Shown: piece after piece, positions 8,761 to 16,712 of the stretch
Numbering within the stretch: position 1 is the first letter of the stretch
Layout of the letters: the number at the start of each line of letters is the position of its first letter
Assembly: GCF_000185905.1 (NCBI RefSeq)
Contig: NC_014923.1
Location: 3,867,501 to 3,931,500, forward strand
Direction of reading: 5' to 3'
DNA: 64,000 nucleotides
Source of the DNA: Mesorhizobium ciceri biovar biserrulae WSM1271
GTDB taxonomy: Bacteria; Pseudomonadota; Alphaproteobacteria; Rhizobiales; Rhizobiaceae
The notes under the pieces: generated by a model
Database searches by the model: none
The model's input: only the letters and a program-made list of their open reading frames with translations
Told to the model about the DNA's origin: nothing
Made by a program: the position numbers and the translations under genes

Positions 8761-9530
8761 CCGCAACTGTCGATCCCGTGACGGATATCGACCTCGACGC
8801 CTATGTCGACGACCAGATCGACGTCACCCGCCGCATCGAGGTGGAGGCATTCTTGTCCGCTCGCCCGGAGGCGGCGGCGCGCGTGATGTCGGATCTCAGG
8901 ACCCGCGATGAACTGCGCGTGGCGCTTGCCGGCTCCAAAGGTATGGCACGGCCCGCGACCGCCGATGCCGCGCGGCGGCTGGAGAGGGGGCTTGCCCGCG
9001 GCCGCATCTTCGGTGTGCTGCAGCGCGCCGCGGTGGTTGCTGTCTTCGTCGCCGCCGGGTGGCTGGCGAACGGTATCATCGGGCCGATGTCGGTGACCAA
9101 GGTCGTCGCCTCGCCGCAGCCGCCCGCCTATGTCGACGACGCAGTGCGGGCCCACAGGACCACGCTGGTGCGCGAGAGCATGCCGTCGCAGCCCGAGGCG
9201 CCCAACTACAACGCCGGCGAGATTCGCGCCGCGACCGCCATCGTCATGCCGTCGCTGCCCAAGGATTGGAAGGTCCGCGACGTGCAGATCTATCCGTCCC
9301 GCTTTGGTCCGAGCGTCGAGATGGCGGTCGAGACGAAAGACATGGGGCTGGTGTCGCTGTTTGCGATCCGGCCTGGAACCTTCGACGTCGTCAAGCCGAC
9401 GATCGCGCCCTCGGGCGACATCTCATCGGCCTATTTCCAGATCGGCGATGTGGCTTATGCGGTGGTCGGACGAAGCGAGGTCCACGACCTCGACCGCGCC
9501 GCAGAGACGCTCGCCAAGACGCTCTACTGA
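8757..9530 (+). CDS. Membrane anti-sigma factor
   Basis: Predicted partner of the ECF sigma factor, 257 residues. The N-terminal cytoplasmic part (IDLDAYVDDQIDVTRRIEVEAFL) resembles anti-sigma N-terminal regions, here without the HxxxCxxC zinc motif. One membrane helix at about residues 89-108 is followed by a periplasmic domain of about 145 residues that would sense the signal. It starts at an ATG overlapping the sigma stop. Such proteins hold the sigma factor at the membrane until periplasmic stress releases it. The periplasmic domain is not one I recognise, so the stimulus is open. Confidence 0.85.
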   Translation: MTATVDPVTDIDLDAYVDDQIDVTRRIEVEAFLSARPEAAARVMSDLRTRDELRVALAGSKGMARPATADAARRLERGLARGRIFGVLQRAAVVAVFVAAGWLANGIIGPMSVTKVVASPQPPAYVDDAVRAHRTTLVRESMPSQPEAPNYNAGEIRAATAIVMPSLPKDWKVRDVQIYPSRFGPSVEMAVETKDMGLVSLFAIRPGTFDVVKPTIAPSGDISSAYFQIGDVAYAVVGRSEVHDLDRAAETLAKTLY

Positions 9531-9553
9531 TCGATCCACAAAGGAGAACGCAA

Positions 9554-10270
9554 ATGAACACCCCCAATCTGGGATATCGCGTCGCCGCCGGCGCCCAAAC
9601 CGGAGCCGTCTTCGACGAGGGCCTGCGCCAGCATATGCTGCGCGTCTACAACTACATGGGTGTCGGCCTGGTGGTCACCGGCCTCGTCGCCTTCATGATC
9701 TCATCGACGCCGGCGCTCTACGTGCCGATCTTCTCCAGCCCGCTGAAATGGGTGGTGATGCTGGCACCGCTCGCCTTCGTCATGCTGTTCTCGTTCAAGA
9801 TGCAGACCATGTCCGCGGCGAATGCCCAGGCGATGTTCTGGGCCTTCTGCGCGGTCATGGGCCTCTCGCTCGCCTCCGTGTTTCTGGTGTTCACCGGAAC
9901 CAGCATCGCGCGCACCTTCTTCATCGCAGCCACCATGTTCGGCGCCACCAGCCTGTACGGCTACACGACAAAGCGCGACCTGACCCAGTTCTCGTCGTTC
10001 CTGATCATGGGCCTGATCGGCGTGGTGATCGCCAGCATCGTCAACATCTTCCTCGGCTCGACCGCGCTGCAGTTCGCCATCTCGGTGATCGGCATCGCCG
10101 TGTTCATCGGCCTGACCGCCTGGGACACGCAGACGATCAAGGAACAGTATGCCGAGAATTTCGACGCGGAATCGCGCCAGAAACTTGCCGTCTTCGGCGC
10201 CTTCTCGCTCTATCTGAACTTCATCAACATCTTCCAGCTGCTGCTGAATTTCACCGGCGAACGCGAATAA
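9554..10270 (+). CDS. Bax inhibitor-1/YccA family membrane protein
   Basis: Integral membrane protein of the BI-1 (TMBIM) family, whose bacterial members act as pH-sensitive Ca2+ leak channels or interact with membrane proteases. The 238-residue product has seven hydrophobic segments and ends LFNLFLN-like (INIFQLLLNFTGERE). Conserved features include the N-terminal FDEGLRQHMLRVYNYMG, FGATSLYGYTTKRDL and the C-terminal AWDTQTIKEQY with the acidic residue of helix 6. The ATG at 9554 follows AAGGAG with good spacing, 23 bases after the anti-sigma gene, so cotranscription with the sigma unit is possible. A strong hairpin follows at 10322. Confidence 0.92.
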   Translation: MNTPNLGYRVAAGAQTGAVFDEGLRQHMLRVYNYMGVGLVVTGLVAFMISSTPALYVPIFSSPLKWVVMLAPLAFVMLFSFKMQTMSAANAQAMFWAFCAVMGLSLASVFLVFTGTSIARTFFIAATMFGATSLYGYTTKRDLTQFSSFLIMGLIGVVIASIVNIFLGSTALQFAISVIGIAVFIGLTAWDTQTIKEQYAENFDAESRQKLAVFGAFSLYLNFINIFQLLLNFTGERE

Positions 10271-10321
10271 CGACTATCCGCTGTGGGCAAGAGCGAGGGT
10301 TATTGCTCTTGATGCGGAGAG

Positions 10322-10348
10322 GTGGCCGGAGGGAGATCCTCCGGCCAC
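10322..10348 (+). terminator. Strong stem-loop, probable terminator after the BI-1 gene
   Basis: An 11-bp perfect stem, GTGGCCGGAGG pairing with CCTCCGGCCAC, encloses the loop GAGAT. The downstream sequence is AATTCGTT, so the U-tract is weak. It lies 52 bases after the BI-1 stop and separates that gene from the epimerase. Confidence 0.7.
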
Positions 10349-10445
10349 AATTCGTTCCTGCAGAACCAGGCTGCACCTTGAGTCCCGAAGCGCTTTTGCT
10401 AGTCTGCCCACCGCGCCGGCCTTCAACAACGACCCGCGAGGAAAT

Positions 10446-11351
10446 GTGGCACAGGACAGCCAAACGCTTCATGGCGACGGTATCTCGGCGACCATCGTTG
10501 CGCAGGGCGCCGAACTGATTTCGCTGCAAGATGTGCGCGGATTCGAATTCCTGTGGCAGGCGGGGCCGGAATGGCGGCGTCACTCGCCGGTGCTGTTCCC
10601 GATCGTAGGGCGGCTGGCGGGCGATCATCTGCGCCATCGCGGCCGGACCTATCCAATGACGCAGCACGGGTTCGCGCGCGACAAGCCGTTTGCCTGGGCG
10701 CGGAAGGGACCGCGATCCTGCACGCTGGTGCTTGCCGACGACGCCGACACCCGGGCGCGCTATCCGTTCGCCTTTCGGCTTGAAGTGACCTACACGCTGG
10801 TCCGCCAGCAGCTTGATGTGACTTTCGACATCACCAACACCGGCGATGAGCCGCTGCCGGCATCGATCGGGGCGCACCCGGCATTCAATTGGCCCTTGCA
10901 GCCGGATCTGGCCAAGACGGATTACCGGCTGATCTTTGCCCACGATGAACCGGCGCCGATCCGCCGCCTTAAGGACGGACTGCTGCTGAAAACGCCGCAG
11001 CCGACGCCTGTCGAAGGCAACATACTCCCGCTCTCCGAGCGGTTGTTCGACGAGGACGCGGTGATCATGGACCAGCCCGCCAGCTCCAGCGTGCGTTATG
11101 CCGCCGAGCGTGGCCCGGCGATCGAGATGTCCTGGCAAGGGGTTCGGGAGTTGGGCGTCTGGTCAAAGCCGGGCGGCGCGCCGTTCCTGTGCATCGAACC
11201 CTGGCACGGCCTTGCAAGCCCGGTGGATTTCGATGGTGATTTTGTCGACAAACCAGGCCTGATGCTGATCGCGCCGGGTGCAAGTCGCGTGATGAGCTAT
11301 CAGGTACGTCTGCTGCCAATAGCCAATTGGAGTGCGCTCAGTGAATTCTGA
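10446..11351 (+). CDS. Aldose 1-epimerase family protein (LacX-like)
   Basis: Predicted cytoplasmic sugar epimerase of the galactose-mutarotase fold, 301 residues. It contains SPVLFPIVGRLAGD near residue 46, TQHGFARDKPF with the conserved His near 75, SIGAHPAFNWPL, and FLCIEPWHGLASP with the catalytic-type Glu followed by PW. These are hallmarks of the COG2017 branch related to LacX and YeaD. The GTG at 10446 is preceded by GAGGAAAT. The end overlaps the start of the next, unknown gene by eleven bases. The natural sugar is not evident. Confidence 0.85.
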   Translation: MAQDSQTLHGDGISATIVAQGAELISLQDVRGFEFLWQAGPEWRRHSPVLFPIVGRLAGDHLRHRGRTYPMTQHGFARDKPFAWARKGPRSCTLVLADDADTRARYPFAFRLEVTYTLVRQQLDVTFDITNTGDEPLPASIGAHPAFNWPLQPDLAKTDYRLIFAHDEPAPIRRLKDGLLLKTPQPTPVEGNILPLSERLFDEDAVIMDQPASSSVRYAAERGPAIEMSWQGVRELGVWSKPGGAPFLCIEPWHGLASPVDFDGDFVDKPGLMLIAPGASRVMSYQVRLLPIANWSALSEF

Positions 11352-11811
11352 AACGATCGAGATCTACCATCCACGTGGTGTTTCAAATTTGGGCCAATGG
11401 GACATTGGTGGTCTCAAGCTCAAAGTCTATGGTCTCGTCGCAGACAACAGAAAGATCGACGAACCCATGGCGACTCTGGCGCAGTCATTCGTGCGACAGG
11501 AGGTTCTGCCGCGTGTGGCGGACGAGGGTGACGAGAATGGCATGGGCTTTGTGATCATTCATCCTGGTGAGCTCGGTGTGTCCATCTTAGCTCACTGGTG
11601 GATACAGGGTTCGGTGCTTTGTCAGCACATCTATCGGAAGCTGTATTCCGCAACCGAACCGATGGACACGGTTAAGAGACCTGTTATTGCCTGTGTTTGG
11701 GAATTGGCTCTGATGAATGCCGAGCAGGAAGCTTGGCGAAAAACGATGATGAAAGGCGAGCCCAATCCATTGGGATACATGGGCGCTTGGGCTGACTTCG
11801 AAGCTGCATAG
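11341..11811 (+). CDS. Hypothetical protein with GVSNLGQWDIGG N-terminus (intact copy)
   Basis: Unrecognised soluble protein of 156 residues. It starts at a GTG (11341; another GTG lies at 11332) overlapping the epimerase end. The N-terminus reads YHPRGVSNLGQWDIGG, the middle is mixed alpha/beta with GMGFVIIHPGELGVSILAHWWIQGSVLCQHIYRK, and the end is GYMGAWADFEAA. No signal peptide or membrane segment is seen. A second, internally deleted copy of the same gene is found at 14262-14357, so the family has been duplicated locally. Next to a GST and an Imm11-like protein it could belong to an immunity or effector cluster, but nothing in the sequence proves that. Confidence 0.7.
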   Translation: MNSETIEIYHPRGVSNLGQWDIGGLKLKVYGLVADNRKIDEPMATLAQSFVRQEVLPRVADEGDENGMGFVIIHPGELGVSILAHWWIQGSVLCQHIYRKLYSATEPMDTVKRPVIACVWELALMNAEQEAWRKTMMKGEPNPLGYMGAWADFEAA

Positions 11812-11861
11812 AGGCTGCTCATGATCGACTATTGCGTGGTCGCCCAGATCGTCGGTGCCCA

Positions 11862-12524
11862 ATGAAGCTGTACTTCAGCCGCAATCCCAATCCTCGATTG
11901 GCGGTCGCGATCGCACGCTATCTCGAAACGAAACTGGACTTCGAATTCGCCTCGCCATTCGCTGCCGGGCAAATGGAGAAATTTCGCCGGTTAAATCCCA
12001 ACCTCTCACTGCCCATCCTTGTGGATGATGAGGGAAAGAGCCTCTGGGAGGCAGACGCCATAGCCTGCAGGCTGTCGCGCCACGCGCATTCGGATTTCTG
12101 GCGTACCGGCGATGACGAACCCGAGATGATCCGGTGGCTCAGCTGGGGCAAAGAGCACTTCGCACTCGCTTGCGACACGGTGCATTTCGAACGTGGGACG
12201 AAACAGCGGTACGGCATCGGCCCGATCGATCAGAAGCGGGTGGAGGAGGGCCTGAACCAATTCCATACGGCTGCGGCAATGCTCGACGCCGTGCTTGCCG
12301 AGCGGCAGTGGCTGGTCGGCAATTCGGTTTCCTATGCCGATTTTCGAATGGCGACCTTCCTACCGTTCAACGACGCCGCCAGACTGCCGCTCGACGATTA
12401 TCCCTCTGTCAGCCGCTGGTACCGTCGACTTGAAGACATCGACGCCTGGCGTGACCCTTTCAAAGGGATGGATGCACCCGAATTGCCGCCGGTGCCGCAA
12501 ATGGCCGTCGCGGACCAGCGGTGA
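11862..12524 (+). CDS. Glutathione S-transferase family protein
   Basis: Predicted cytosolic GST of 220 residues. The thioredoxin-fold N-domain starts MKLYFSRNPNPRLAVAIARYLETKLDFEF and has the cis-Pro region LSLPILVDDEG and glutathione-binding LWEADAIACRL. The helical C-domain contains WLVGNSVSYADFRMATFLPF with the N-capping box typical of the family. The Ser/Tyr at the first strand (YFSRNPNPR) is the probable catalytic region. The ATG at 11862 is chosen from the family N-terminus. Substrate is unknown. Confidence 0.85.
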   Translation: MKLYFSRNPNPRLAVAIARYLETKLDFEFASPFAAGQMEKFRRLNPNLSLPILVDDEGKSLWEADAIACRLSRHAHSDFWRTGDDEPEMIRWLSWGKEHFALACDTVHFERGTKQRYGIGPIDQKRVEEGLNQFHTAAAMLDAVLAERQWLVGNSVSYADFRMATFLPFNDAARLPLDDYPSVSRWYRRLEDIDAWRDPFKGMDAPELPPVPQMAVADQR

Positions 12525-12588
12525 GAACGCGCGCGAAGAGCAGCGCAGCAGGCCGAACCTACCAAGGCGATGATGTGCGGGGGACCGG

Positions 12589-13245
12589 ATGAACATCTAT
12601 GTCCTGAGCGTGATCGAAGGACAGGAATGGGTCCTTCCTCGGCAGGCGGACGACTACCAGCTGTTTTCGACGCTCTGCGGCCGGAAGCAGACACAATGGC
12701 ATCCGCCCAGGATGGAGATCCTGCGCGAACACGACGACGGTACGCTCCGGCAATATTCAGATTTTCCATGGCTTGGCGAGCATGTGCTCATCCTGCGAGC
12801 GAGGGCGTCGAAGTTGCTTCGGCCAACCCTCCAACCGTACGGTGAATTCCTGCCGCTTCCTGCTGACGAGCCAATATCGCTCTTCAATGTCACCACCGTG
12901 ATCGATGCGCTGGACGAGGAACGTTCAAAGATCGTTCGCTTTGACGATGGCGGCGTCATGGTGATCGAAAGCCTCGTCCTTCGAGCGGACGCAATCGGCG
13001 GTACCGAGATATTCAAGCTGCCCGAGCGTGCCGACGGGGTGCGAACATCCGATATTTATCTGCAGGAGACGATCGTACGCCGGATCGGGGAGCTTGGGCT
13101 CAAGGGCATTGCTTTCAACCTGGTCTGGAGCGACGAGCCGGTCGGACGAGGCAGGATCGAATACCCAGGTGTCAAAAAGGGCATTTCAACCGCAAGCTCG
13201 CTCACGCGCCTTTGGGCCGCTCTGCGGCGAAGAGCGGGATTTTGA
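12589..13245 (+). CDS. Imm11-like (DUF1629) immunity-type protein
   Basis: A 218-residue protein that resembles the Imm11/DUF1629 family, proposed immunity proteins of polymorphic toxin systems. The pattern is FLPLPADEPISLFNVTTVIDALDEERS, then a beta segment (GGVMVIESLVLRADAIGGTEIFKLPER), then TSDIYLQETIVRRIGELGLKGIAFNLVW, matching my memory of the family order: a position for an Asn-Thr-x3-Asp-x-Leu-Asp element, a GxxxIFKL element and GLxGxxF near the end. No toxin gene is next to it. The assignment rests on pattern memory, not alignment. Start ATG at 12589 has only a weak ribosome-binding site. Confidence 0.6.
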   Translation: MNIYVLSVIEGQEWVLPRQADDYQLFSTLCGRKQTQWHPPRMEILREHDDGTLRQYSDFPWLGEHVLILRARASKLLRPTLQPYGEFLPLPADEPISLFNVTTVIDALDEERSKIVRFDDGGVMVIESLVLRADAIGGTEIFKLPERADGVRTSDIYLQETIVRRIGELGLKGIAFNLVWSDEPVGRGRIEYPGVKKGISTASSLTRLWAALRRRAGF

Positions 13246-13247
13246 CA

Positions 13248-14159
13248 TCAAACCTGCCGGACGACGGTGCCGACCACATTGACGAGAAGGCGCGCGGCGG
13301 TCAGCGCTGACAGGCCGTCGATATCGGCCGGAGGATAGAACTCGACAAGGTCGAACCCTGCGATCCTGGCCCGCCTGCCGAGGCCGGCGATCAGGTCGAT
13401 TACCTGCGTGTAGGTGAGGCCGCCCGGTGTACGCGCCGCCACGCCCGGCATGATGCTTGGATCAAGGCTGTCGCAGTCGAGGGTGACGACGACCCGCGCG
13501 GCTTCCGGAATATGCCGTAGCGCGGCCTCGACGCCCTGGGCATGAACCTCGCGGGCGGTCACGAAGCGGCTGCCATAGCGCCGGGCTGCTTCGATTTCGG
13601 CGATGCGCGCGCTGCCGACGCTGCGCAGACCGACCTGCACCATGCCGGCGACATGCGGCATCTCGCTTGCCCTGCGCATCGGGCTCGAATAGCCGTGGCG
13701 TTCGCCATGAACCTCGTCGCGCCAGTCTATATGGGCGTCGACCTGCAGGACCCAGACCGGCCCGTGCTCTGCAAAGCCGGCGAGGAAGGGAATGGTCATG
13801 GAACAGTCGCCGCCGATCAGGATCGGCACAGCCGGCAACGTCAGGATCTCGCGCGTTTTTGCCTCGATCCTGGCCCGGTTGCCGGCATTGTCATGCATGG
13901 TGGTCAAGATATCGCCGGCGTCGATGCAAGAGGCCGGCTTGCCGTCGAACAGCGGGCCGCCAAGATCGAAATCCCAGTGCTCGACGAATGCGGCATCGTC
14001 CTGGCTGGCAGCACGGATGGCGTTGGCGGCCAAGGCATAGCCGCTGCTGTCCCTGCCGGGATAGGTGCTGCCGTGACCGGCCCCGAAGATTACCGCACGA
14101 GGGACGTGGCTATCTGCAAGACGGTCGGGAAAGCCGAGAAAGGGAGGCGAGGGGGTCAT
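13248..14159 (-). CDS. Ureohydrolase (arginase/agmatinase family) with altered metal ligand
   Basis: Mn-dependent ureohydrolase fold, 303 residues, starting MTPSPPFLGF. Metal motifs are DAHIDWRDE and TLDCDSLDPSIMPG, both canonical. The first motif, usually GGDHS, reads GGDCSM here: the codon is TGT, so a Cys replaces the His that binds Mn in arginase and agmatinase. RDSSGYALAANAIRAAS resembles the agmatinase N-terminal region. It could act on agmatine, guanidinobutyrate or a related guanidine compound, or have changed chemistry. It is convergent with the Imm11-like gene (two-base gap). Confidence 0.85.
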   Translation of the reverse strand: MTPSPPFLGFPDRLADSHVPRAVIFGAGHGSTYPGRDSSGYALAANAIRAASQDDAAFVEHWDFDLGGPLFDGKPASCIDAGDILTTMHDNAGNRARIEAKTREILTLPAVPILIGGDCSMTIPFLAGFAEHGPVWVLQVDAHIDWRDEVHGERHGYSSPMRRASEMPHVAGMVQVGLRSVGSARIAEIEAARRYGSRFVTAREVHAQGVEAALRHIPEAARVVVTLDCDSLDPSIMPGVAARTPGGLTYTQVIDLIAGLGRRARIAGFDLVEFYPPADIDGLSALTAARLLVNVVGTVVRQV

Positions 14160-14261
14160 GCCTTTATGGTCCTGATAGTGGCTTGGCGCACGCCGATCGG
14201 CTGCGGTTAGATCAAGCGCCTCGGCTTCAGCTTTGTGTGCCCGATTGGGTAAGCCCAATAA

Positions 14262-14357
14262 ACCCCAAAACGATCGAGATCGAGCACCCACGGGGTGTTT
14301 CAAATTTGGGCCAATGGGACATTGGCGGCGGCATGGGCCGATTTCGAGGCGACATAG
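14262..14357 (+). pseudogene. Internally deleted remnant of the 11341-11811 gene
   Basis: The bases from about 14267 to 14326 repeat the 5' end of the intact gene at 11341 (IEHPRGVSNLGQWDIGG compared with IYHPRGVSNLGQWDIGG). Directly after it comes the 3' end, which in the +1 frame reads AWADFEAT and a TAG at 14355, matching AWADFEAA-stop of the intact copy. About 370 bases between are missing and the two parts are out of frame; the start codon position reads ATA. This is a decayed duplicate. The rest of the 374-base gap between the ureohydrolase and the nucleotidyltransferase shows nothing else recognisable. Confidence 0.8.
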
Positions 14358-14533
14358 AGACTTGCGCCGGCGATGACGTTGGGCCGGGCTTGGATCGGCA
14401 GGCGCGATCCCGAAATTTCCAGTACGTGACGAGAATGAACCTTTGGCTGGCCGCCCGGTAGCGGAACCAGGCGGGGTTCACGTTGTTACCACAGCGGGCG
14501 ACTGCCGGTTGCCGGATTCGGAGTCATCGTTTC

Positions 14534-15343
14534 ATGACCAATGGCCCATTGCCTGAAAACGTTCTGGTCTCGCTTCCCATGATTGACGCAAAGGCGGCGC
14601 CGACGCTCAAAAATGCCGAGGCGGAGGTATTTTATACCGAAGCAATCCGCGAGCTTACCGCCACCGACATTCCCTTTCTGGTCGCCGGGACCTACGCGGT
14701 AAGCGCCTATACGGGTGTCACCCGCCAGACCAAGGACCTCGATATCTTCTGCAAGGCAGGCGACTACGCGCGGATCCTCGCCCATTTCAAGCAGCTTGGA
14801 TATGCCGTCGAAATCGAGGACGACCGGTGGCTCGGCAAGGTGTTCAAGGGCACGCATTTCTTCGACGTCATATTCGGCTCGGCCAACGGCACGGTGCCTG
14901 TTGGCGACCTGTGGCTGGAACACGCCCGCCAAACCGAGCTGTTGGGCAGCAGGGTGCGGATCATCGGCCCGACCGAACTCATCTGGTCCAAATGCTTTAT
15001 CCAGGACAGAGGGCGACACGACGGCGCCGATATCGCTCATACGATTCTCAAGGCGGGCGATCAGATCGATTGGCACCGGCTGCTTTCTTATCTGGAGGTT
15101 CATTGGGAGGTTCTGTTGATGCAGCTTATCAATTTCAGATGGATCTATCCGAGCGAGCGCGATCATATCCCGGCGTGGTTGCTCGATGAATTGCTCGACC
15201 GCCTCGCCAAGCAACGGCAATTGCCGTCTCCAAGGATGAAGATCTGCCGTGGGCGGCTGCTTTCGCAAACCGACTACGAGATCGACGTCAAGGAATGGGG
15301 CTTCGCCGGTGTCGGTGGTGTGGGAGAATTCCGTGATGGCTGA
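14534..15343 (+). CDS. Nucleotidyltransferase-fold protein
   Basis: Protein of 269 residues with an N-terminal nucleotidyltransferase motif: FLVAGTYAVSAYTGVTRQTKDLDIF, that is a G-T/S-x-A segment followed by the DLD metal-binding pair. The rest is helical, with HDGADIAHTILKAG and IDWHRLLSYLEVHWEVLLMQL. Related proteins include aminoglycoside-type and AbiEii-like nucleotidyltransferases, but the target is unknown. Start ATG 14534 (MTNGPL) is preferred; 14579 is an alternative. Its stop overlaps the start of a metallophosphoesterase gene, so the two are made together. The pair may act on a common nucleotide or nucleic acid. Confidence 0.75.
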   Translation: MTNGPLPENVLVSLPMIDAKAAPTLKNAEAEVFYTEAIRELTATDIPFLVAGTYAVSAYTGVTRQTKDLDIFCKAGDYARILAHFKQLGYAVEIEDDRWLGKVFKGTHFFDVIFGSANGTVPVGDLWLEHARQTELLGSRVRIIGPTELIWSKCFIQDRGRHDGADIAHTILKAGDQIDWHRLLSYLEVHWEVLLMQLINFRWIYPSERDHIPAWLLDELLDRLAKQRQLPSPRMKICRGRLLSQTDYEIDVKEWGFAGVGGVGEFRDG

Positions 15344-16085
15344 TCCCGTCAAGAGCAGCGCGCCCAAGGACGGCGCACGCGCGCTCAAAGTTGCCGCGGT
15401 CGGGGATCTCCATGTGCGGGAAGATGCGCAAAACTCGTATCGAGACCTCTTCGGCGAGATATCGAGCGAAGCGGACATTCTCGTTCTCACGGGAGATCTG
15501 ACCAATCTCGGCAAGCCTCGTGAAGCGGAGATGCTGGCCGAGGATCTGCGCAACTGCTCGATCCCGGTTGTGGCAGTCCTCGGCAATCATGACTACGAGT
15601 CCGGTGCGGTGGAAGACGTCACGAAGATCCTGCGGCAGGCGCATGTTCACCTCCTCGACGGGCAGACAGTCGAAATCGAGGAGGTCGGTTTTGTCGGCGT
15701 GAAGGGATTCATAGGCGGCTTCGGGTCACGCATGCTCGGCTCATTCGGGGAACCGGCGATCAAGACGATGGTCGCGGAAAGCGTGAACGAGGCAATGCGA
15801 CTTGAAAATGCGATGCGCCAGGTGCGGGCCAAGCGCACGCTGGTGATCCTTCACTACGCGCCGATTGCCGACACCGTCGCGGGAGAACCGCTGGAAATAT
15901 TTCCGTTTCTGGGCTCTTCACGTCTGGCCGAAACGATCGATCGATTTCAGGTCAGTGCTGTCGTGCACGGTCATGCACATCGCGGTTCTTACGAAGGCCA
16001 AACGCCTGGCGGAGCCAAGGTCTACAACGTCGCCATGCATGTGGCCAAGCCTGGCGGCCGCCCCTACGCCTTGCTGGAAATCTGA
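15336..16085 (+). CDS. Calcineurin-like metallophosphoesterase
   Basis: Cytoplasmic dinuclear-metal phosphoesterase of 249 residues with all family blocks: GDLHVRED (23-30), GDLTN (53-57), GNHDYE (83-88), a late HYAP and HGHAHRG. No signal peptide. It overlaps the upstream nucleotidyltransferase by eight bases, an unusual and tight coupling that suggests opposing or sequential phosphoryl/nucleotidyl reactions. The substrate, whether protein, nucleic acid or small phosphodiester, cannot be told. Confidence 0.88.
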   Translation: MADPVKSSAPKDGARALKVAAVGDLHVREDAQNSYRDLFGEISSEADILVLTGDLTNLGKPREAEMLAEDLRNCSIPVVAVLGNHDYESGAVEDVTKILRQAHVHLLDGQTVEIEEVGFVGVKGFIGGFGSRMLGSFGEPAIKTMVAESVNEAMRLENAMRQVRAKRTLVILHYAPIADTVAGEPLEIFPFLGSSRLAETIDRFQVSAVVHGHAHRGSYEGQTPGGAKVYNVAMHVAKPGGRPYALLEI

Positions 16086-16124
16086 TGCCAACGGCTTGCG
16101 CCGTCGATGCCCATTGGCCTGGAC

Positions 16125-16310
16125 TCAGTTGGTGGCGTTGATCGACCTCGCCAACTCTTCCAGCTTGCGGGGATCGTTGCCGTGACGGCGCACCAGTTCG
16201 CGTGCCTGCCTTGACGGCAAATCGGTCGTGGCGGCCAGCTGTCGCACCTGCTGATCGTCGATGGCGACCTGCGGCAATGTATGGTCGATATCTCCTGACT
16301 TGTCCTTCAT
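16125..16310 (-). CDS. Small protein with LA-T-Q-E-G-D-A-R pattern (copy 1 of 3)
   Basis: A 61-residue hydrophilic protein starting MKDKSGDIDH. The C-terminal 35 residues read LAATTDLPSRQARELVRRHGNDPRKLEELARSI, probably two or three short helices. The same spacing of LA, T, Q, E, G, D and A appears in the products at 29530-29694 and 31150-31383, so these are members of one small family. Start ATG at 16310 follows AAGGAGA. A perfect GGAAC-N17-CGTT box lies 29 bases upstream, making it a predicted general-stress gene. Function unknown; a nucleic-acid or protein-binding helical bundle is a guess. Confidence 0.75.
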   Translation of the reverse strand: MKDKSGDIDHTLPQVAIDDQQVRQLAATTDLPSRQARELVRRHGNDPRKLEELARSINATN

Positions 16311-16339
16311 CACGCTTCTCCTTGGTCGATTTCGACGAC

Positions 16340-16365
16340 AACGGCTCGAAAATCCGACCGGTTCC
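16340..16365 (-). promoter_or_regulatory. EcfG-type promoter box, N17 spacing (CGTT)
   Basis: Minus strand GGAAC (16365-16361), 17 bases, CGTT (16343-16340), placed 29 bases before the ATG at 16310. This is an exact match to the alphaproteobacterial general-stress sigma consensus. Confidence 0.75.
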
Positions 16366-16457
16366 GAACGATCTGCAACTTTTGCGCCGGCATCCGTGGG
16401 CGGACCAACGTGCGCCTGCCTTGAGGGCGCAACGATCTCGATGGCTGGATTCTGCCA

Positions 16458-16482
16458 GGAACCATGCCACGGCGGACGAGTT
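16458..16482 (+). promoter_or_regulatory. EcfG-type promoter box, relaxed (AGTT)
   Basis: GGAAC, 16 bases, AGTT, located 25 bases before the ATG at 16508. One base off the strict form. Together with the box at 16340-16365 it makes a divergent pair in this 197-base gap. Confidence 0.5.
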
Positions 16483-16507
16483 GTTCCGACTGAACGGAGA
16501 TAGTTAG

Positions 16508-16666
16508 ATGCCACAGCCAAGACAGCCAGACCCAAATCGCGATATGCCCGTGCCGCCTCCAACATGGAAGCCGGAGCCGATCGAGGAACCCGAACCGGAA
16601 ACGCTTCCGGACGAGACTCCGCTGCCCAACCCCGACGAGAATGAAGAGCCTCCCGTCCACGCATGA
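16508..16666 (+). CDS. Small Pro/Glu-rich acidic protein
   Basis: A 52-residue protein, MPQPRQPDPNRDMPVPPP... ending in PNPDENEEPPVHA. Proline and acidic residues make up most of the sequence, so it is probably unstructured. The ATG at 16508 follows CGGAG with suitable spacing and a hairpin terminator overlaps its stop. Similar short Pro-rich proteins occur in rhizobia without known function. A relaxed stress-type promoter box ends 25 bases upstream. Confidence 0.7.
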   Translation: MPQPRQPDPNRDMPVPPPTWKPEPIEEPEPETLPDETPLPNPDENEEPPVHA

Positions 16667-16680
16667 GACGGGAGTTTCTG
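16650..16680 (+). terminator. Hairpin terminator after the Pro-rich small gene
   Basis: CTCCCGTC pairs with GACGGGAG around the stop codon region (16650-16657 and 16667-16674), followed by TTTCTG. It can also stop transcripts arriving from nuoD on the other strand. Confidence 0.65.
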
Positions 16681-16712
16681 CATCGCGGGGCAAGCGCGCA
16701 ACCTCCCGAGGA

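Noticed and set aside
8215..9530. The ECF sigma gene as the general-stress sigma EcfG itself.
   Set aside because: Its partner is a one-helix membrane anti-sigma, not NepR, and no PhyR or NepR gene is nearby.
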